From the NCBI GenBank assembly GCA_964585575.1, contig CAZPEM010000136.1, forward strand, positions 1 to 8,760: a stretch of 8,760 bases of DNA, in the 5' to 3' direction. Below are positions 6,240 to 8,760 of the stretch, in pieces. The notes beneath the pieces were generated by a model. That model did no database searches, had not been told where the DNA came from, and saw only the letters and a program-made list of their open reading frames with translations. Both the position numbers and the translations under genes were made by a program. Within the stretch, counting starts at the first letter, position 1. Each line of letters begins with the position of its first letter. Origin of the DNA: UBA4655 sp964585575 (GTDB lineage: Bacteria > Planctomycetota > Planctomycetia > Pirellulales > UBA1268).

Positions 6240-6680
6240 ATGGATCTCGAGGCGACCAACCACGCCCATGCCGTCGATTGTGTGAGTTCCCTCGTTGATC
6301 GGAAGACTCGCAGCGTATCGGAACAGGAACTCCTGAAACTCCAGGAAATCGTGCTCGACGGCATCGACGACGCCAACGCCGGGAGGTATCGCGACGTGCC
6401 GCTGCGGATCGCCGGCTCGACGGTCGTGCTGCCGAATCCGCGCAAGGTTTCTGACCTCATGCACGACTTTTGTCGCTGGCTTCGCCACCCCGGGGGCATG
6501 CATCTCGTCTCACTCGCGGCCGAGGCACACTATCGCCTCGTGACGATTCATCCGTTCATCGACGGCAACGGCCGCACCGCGCGGCTGCTCATGAATCTCC
6601 TGCTCATGATCCACGGCTATCCCCCGGCCATCATCCGGCCGCGGGATCGCATCGCCCATCTCGGCGGGCGCGGGGACTGA
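6240..6680 (+). CDS. Fic-domain protein, shortened at both ends, catalytic motif intact
   Basis: Fic enzymes usually transfer AMP from ATP to a hydroxyl side chain of a target protein. This 146-residue protein contains the full catalytic signature HPFIDGNGRTAR at residues 104-115 (HxFx[D/E]GN[G/K]RxxR), the flap region GRYRDVPLRIAGSTVVLPNP (48-67) and the helix LAAEAHYRLVTI before the motif. It begins at MDLEATNHAHAVD, which matches the 'LExxNHxxA' segment that in longer relatives lies after an N-terminal inhibitory helix with [S/T]xxxE[G/N]. That helix is absent, and a TGA (6237-6239) directly abuts the ATG in frame. The protein ends with IIRPRDRIAHLGGRGD, shortly after GYPPAII, where relatives continue for 80 or more residues, often into a winged helix. 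There is no clear ribosome binding site. It could be an unregulated minimal Fic enzyme or a gene remnant; no antitoxin gene is adjacent. Confidence 0.75.
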   Translation: MDLEATNHAHAVDCVSSLVDRKTRSVSEQELLKLQEIVLDGIDDANAGRYRDVPLRIAGSTVVLPNPRKVSDLMHDFCRWLRHPGGMHLVSLAAEAHYRLVTIHPFIDGNGRTARLLMNLLLMIHGYPPAIIRPRDRIAHLGGRGD

Positions 6681-6701
6681 TGTCCCGTGGCGCCATCGCC
6701 A

Positions 6702-6750
6702 TTCCCGCGGTCCGGATGCGCGGGAACTCAGCTCCCATTCATGAGTTCCC
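6702..6750. repeat. Two overlapping inverted repeats between convergent genes, possible bidirectional terminator
   Basis: TTCCCGCG (6702-6709) pairs perfectly with CGCGGGAA (6719-6726) across a nine-base loop. GGGAACTCA (6722-6730) pairs perfectly with TGAGTTCCC (6742-6750) across eleven bases. The two hairpins share 6722-6726, so only one can form at a time. They lie between the Fic gene ending at 6680 and the minus-strand gene whose stop is at 6728-6730. Neither is followed by a T-run on either strand, so the terminator role is uncertain. Confidence 0.45.
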
Positions 6751-7105
6751 CGAGGCCGAAAGAGGCGAGGTTCGCAAGCACGATCGCAGCGGCGTCGCGG
6801 ATCGCGGCGGCGCGGGTCGGGGCCGGGCCGAAGGCCGCGCGGAAGAGCAGGCACTCGGCCACCGGCGCGAACGTCTCGGCGACTAGAAGATACCATCCGC
6901 GGCCCCACGGGGCCCACACGAGCGGCGGCAGCACGCAGATAACCACGGGGTAGGTGAATGCGGTGAGGGCGAGGCCGGCGAGGACGCGGTCGCGGAGGGA
7001 GTGCCGTGGTGACAGTCCCACGAGCAGCAGCGGCAGCTCGACGGCCACCGTGAAGAGGTAGCCCCACGGCAGGAAGCCCCACTGGGCGGCGGCATCGGGG
7101 GGCAC
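6728..7105 (-). CDS. Small polytopic membrane protein of unknown function
   Basis: The 125-residue protein starts at a GTG (7105-7103), four bases after the stop of the upstream gene. A GGAGG nine bases ahead of the GTG decides this start over the ATG at 7095, which would lie too far from it and would remove little. Four hydrophobic segments are visible: WGYLFTVAVELPLLLVGLS (about 13-31), VLAGLALTAFTYPVVICVLPPLVW (41-64), WYLLVAETFAPVAECLLFRAAF (71-92) and AIRDAAAIVLANLASFGLGELM (about 100-122). Glutamates inside helices (VELP, AETFAPVAE, GELM) are unusual for passive membrane anchors and hint at a functional core. I do not recognise a named family. It is the last gene of a three-gene minus-strand operon and very likely works with the larger membrane protein upstream, as the spacing implies coupled translation. 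Confidence 0.75.
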   Translation of the reverse strand: MPPDAAAQWGFLPWGYLFTVAVELPLLLVGLSPRHSLRDRVLAGLALTAFTYPVVICVLPPLVWAPWGRGWYLLVAETFAPVAECLLFRAAFGPAPTRAAAIRDAAAIVLANLASFGLGELMNGS

Positions 7106-7109
7106 CGGG

Positions 7110-8135
7110 TCACGCCTCCCGGAGGAGGAAGGGCACCTCGGCGAGCACGTGGACGAGGGCCACGGTGAAGTAGAGGCTGCGGGTGAGCGGATAGTCGATG
7201 AGGAAGCCCCCCCAGAAGGCCACGACCACGAGGCTGCCGGTGACGAGCACGGCCGTCAGCCCGCGACGCCAGGCGGCGGATCTTCGCGCCAGTGGCACGC
7301 CCGCGAGCCGCCACGGCCGGCCCCCCACCGCGAGCAGCGGCAGGGCCACGCACCAGATGGCGTAATGGAGCATCTCCAGGAATGTGTGGGCCGCGACAAG
7401 GAAGTGGGTCGAGACGTGGGGCACGACGCCGCCGCCCGCATGGTGGGTGATCTGGGCGGTGAGCACGTCGGTGCCGGGCAGGTCGGCCGCCGGCCCGAGC
7501 CGGAGGGCGAGCAGGCCGAGTGCCGCGGGCACGGCGACGAGGCAGGCCCGGTACGCCGGCCGCAGCTCCGGCCGCCGCCGGCCGAGTGCCGCGTCGAGAA
7601 ACACGAGCGCGAGCAGAGGATGCAGGTAGACGAGGCCGATGCTCCAGCCCACGGGCCACAGCCAGGCCGCCGCCACGAGGGCGAAGGCCGCCGGCCAGAG
7701 CCAGGGCCAGGCCCGCCGCGGGTTCTGCCGGCGGCGGATCGATGCGAGCGCCGCCGCCCAGAGCACGAGCGCGGAGTTCCAGGCGGCGAGCAGCACGAGC
7801 CACGTCTCGCGGCCGTCGCCCAGGGCCGCGGCGATCGACGGGATGGCGATCATCGTGGCCGCGAGCACCACGACGCCGCCGATGCCGAGCGTGAAAAACC
7901 ACCGTAGCCGGCCCCAGCGGGCCGGCATCCGCGTCATGAAGTAGCGGGCCTCGAGCCAGTTGTGCGGCCCCGCGAACAGGAACACGATCGCGATCGAAAA
8001 ACCGATCGGGAACCAGCCGGCGAGCAGGGCCGCCGCGGCGACGACCGCGACCGCAGCGGCCGCGAACGCCGCCGCCGGTTCGGCGGCGGGCGTCGCGGGT
8101 CGCTGGGCGGCGGCGGGGTGGGTGAGGGTCGCCAT
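7110..8135 (-). CDS. Polytopic membrane protein with conserved-looking intramembrane histidines, function unknown
   Basis: The 341-residue protein begins with a short Ala/Pro-rich cytosolic leader and then about nine or ten hydrophobic helices. Charged and histidine residues cluster in striking motifs: AGPHNWLEARYFMTRMPARWG (55-75, split around H58 and E62), YLHPLLALVFLD (170-181), THH at 230-232, PHVSTHFLVAAHTFLEMLHYAIW (239-261) with H240, H244, H250, E254, H257, and LVHVLAEVPFLLR (328-339). EMLH is an ExxH pattern. Such spacing of His and Glu within membrane helices resembles membrane metal enzymes or haem/quinone proteins, but I cannot assign it; Brp/Blh-type carotenoid oxygenases were considered without a convincing match. 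No ribosome binding site precedes the ATG at 8135. It lies 27 bases after the upstream gene and four bases before the small membrane protein's start. Confidence 0.8.
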   Translation of the reverse strand: MATLTHPAAAQRPATPAAEPAAAFAAAAVAVVAAAALLAGWFPIGFSIAIVFLFAGPHNWLEARYFMTRMPARWGRLRWFFTLGIGGVVVLAATMIAIPSIAAALGDGRETWLVLLAAWNSALVLWAAALASIRRRQNPRRAWPWLWPAAFALVAAAWLWPVGWSIGLVYLHPLLALVFLDAALGRRRPELRPAYRACLVAVPAALGLLALRLGPAADLPGTDVLTAQITHHAGGGVVPHVSTHFLVAAHTFLEMLHYAIWCVALPLLAVGGRPWRLAGVPLARRSAAWRRGLTAVLVTGSLVVVAFWGGFLIDYPLTRSLYFTVALVHVLAEVPFLLREA

Positions 8136-8162
8136 GGCGATGGGCCCAGATGGAACCAGACG

Positions 8163-8756
8163 CTACTTCGGCTTCACCGCGGCCTTGCCGACGACGAGGA
8201 CCACGGCATCGCCATCGGCGGCGCCGACCTCGAGGATCACGCTGCCCCCTTGCGCGAGCGTGACCGACTCGGGCTCCGTGACGACGGGCTGGGGCCGGGG
8301 TCGCCGCGGTTCTTGGCCGGGCAATGCCAGGTCGGCGAATGCCGGCTCGCCCAGGAGCACGGCTCCTGCGCCGGCGAGCGACAGGCCGCAGATCACGACG
8401 GCCGCGAGTCGGTCCACACGGCCGCGGCGGAAGGCGACGAGCCCGCAGGCCACAGCCGCCGAGACCGCAAGCGCCGCCACGATGCTGCGGGTCGGCGTCG
8501 CCGCCGCGATCGAGCCGGCATCCGGCAGGTCACCGGCGAGTTTCGCGAGCACGGCCTTCGGAATCACGATCCGATGGACCTCCGCCTCGGCATGTTCCGT
8601 GATCCGCAGCGGCACCGCCTGGCGCCGTCGGGCCGCCGGGGAGTCGGGAGGCGGTATGTCCGCAAACGCGGTGTCCGCAAACGCGGTCGTGGAAAGGCAG
8701 AGACAGACGGCCGCGATCGCGGTGCGGCAGGTGGTGCGAACCATGGGGGTGGTCAT
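8163..8756 (-). CDS. Secreted/membrane hypothetical protein with duplicated signal-cleavage region
   Basis: The 197-residue protein may start at ATG 8756 or at ATG 8744 (MVRTTC); only four bases of upstream sequence remain in the window. The signal peptide spans about residues 6-33, with the repeated TAFADTAFAD just before IPPPDSP, so cleavage could follow either Ala copy. A soluble segment, AVPLRITEHAEAEVHRIVIPKAVLAKLAGDLP (48-79, shown in family-neutral terms as a mixed strand/helix), precedes two membrane helices (about 90-109 and 117-136) separated by FRRGRVDR. The tail after residue 148 is Pro/Arg-rich, then GGSVILEVGAADGDAVVLVVGKAAVKPK, which looks like two beta strands. The N-terminal 'ADIPPP' after the signal is common in planctomycete secreted proteins in my experience. 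Function is unknown. It is first in the minus-strand operon within the window. Confidence 0.75.
   Translation of the reverse strand: MTTPMVRTTCRTAIAAVCLCLSTTAFADTAFADIPPPDSPAARRRQAVPLRITEHAEAEVHRIVIPKAVLAKLAGDLPDAGSIAAATPTRSIVAALAVSAAVACGLVAFRRGRVDRLAAVVICGLSLAGAGAVLLGEPAFADLALPGQEPRRPRPQPVVTEPESVTLAQGGSVILEVGAADGDAVVLVVGKAAVKPK
8657..8686. repeat. Perfect 15-base tandem duplication inside the signal-peptide coding region
   Basis: The unit TGTCCGCAAACGCGG occurs twice head to tail (8657-8671 and 8672-8686) without mismatch. It is five codons long and stays in frame, duplicating the five-residue unit that forms TAFADTAFAD. The identity of the copies suggests a recent slippage event or an active contraction/expansion site. 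Confidence 0.9.
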
Positions 8757-8760
8757 CGGG

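Noticed and set aside
6240..6680. Fic gene as half of a toxin-antitoxin pair (FicT/FicA or Doc/Phd type)
   Set aside because: No small antitoxin gene lies directly upstream or downstream. The upstream 91 bases are non-coding, and the sequence resembles the larger class II Fic family rather than Doc.
7149..7907. Open frame of 252 codons on the plus strand
   Set aside because: Antisense to the polytopic membrane protein. Its Glu/His/Arg/Gly-rich composition is the mirror of Ala/Leu/Val codons.

Overview
The window is 8.76 kb of GC-rich bacterial DNA containing one run of 100 N (4043-4142), so it is a scaffolded draft or metagenome assembly. The lineage is inferred from gene content. A LolA-like protein with a planctomycete-style C-terminal 'WKxE..xAIxxDxSxKEI' segment, a DUF6624-type secreted protein and many polytopic or secreted proteins of unknown function suggest Planctomycetota. 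No rRNA, tRNA, CRISPR array or insertion sequence was seen.

Left region (1-2134, minus strand). Three genes form a tight operon in the order marR, a flavin-dependent halogenase-like oxidoreductase, and rarD (cut by the window edge). The stop-to-start gaps are 3 and 9 bases. The oxidoreductase carries the FAD-binding GGGPAG, a WFWYIP match to the halogenase WxWxIP motif, a FLDPLYSSG segment matching the Fx.Px.Sx.G halogenase signature, and a lysine (K80) where halogenases place their catalytic lysine. The inferred job is a MarR-controlled module that modifies a small aromatic or similar compound, with an EamA/RarD transporter to move it.

Divergent region (2135-2224) and antiporter (2225-3475, plus strand). 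A 22-base imperfect palindrome lies between marR and a CPA2-family cation/proton antiporter. It abuts a good marR promoter and could control both directions.

Middle (3476-6148, plus strand). A 5'-shortened LolA-like gene is broken by the assembly gap. It is followed by a small membrane ORF and a 546-residue secreted protein with a DUF6624 domain and a TPR-like tail.

Fic segment (6149-6727). A 146-residue Fic-domain protein keeps the complete catalytic motif but lacks the N-terminal part of its family and stops soon after the motif. A nearly perfect 25-base palindrome ends five bases before its start codon. Two mutually exclusive hairpins lie between it and the convergent gene.

Right region (6728-8756, minus strand). 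Three genes of unknown function form a probable operon: a secreted/membrane protein with a 15-base tandem duplication near its signal cleavage site, a histidine-rich polytopic membrane protein, and a small four-helix membrane protein. No intergenic stretch exceeds 300 bases.
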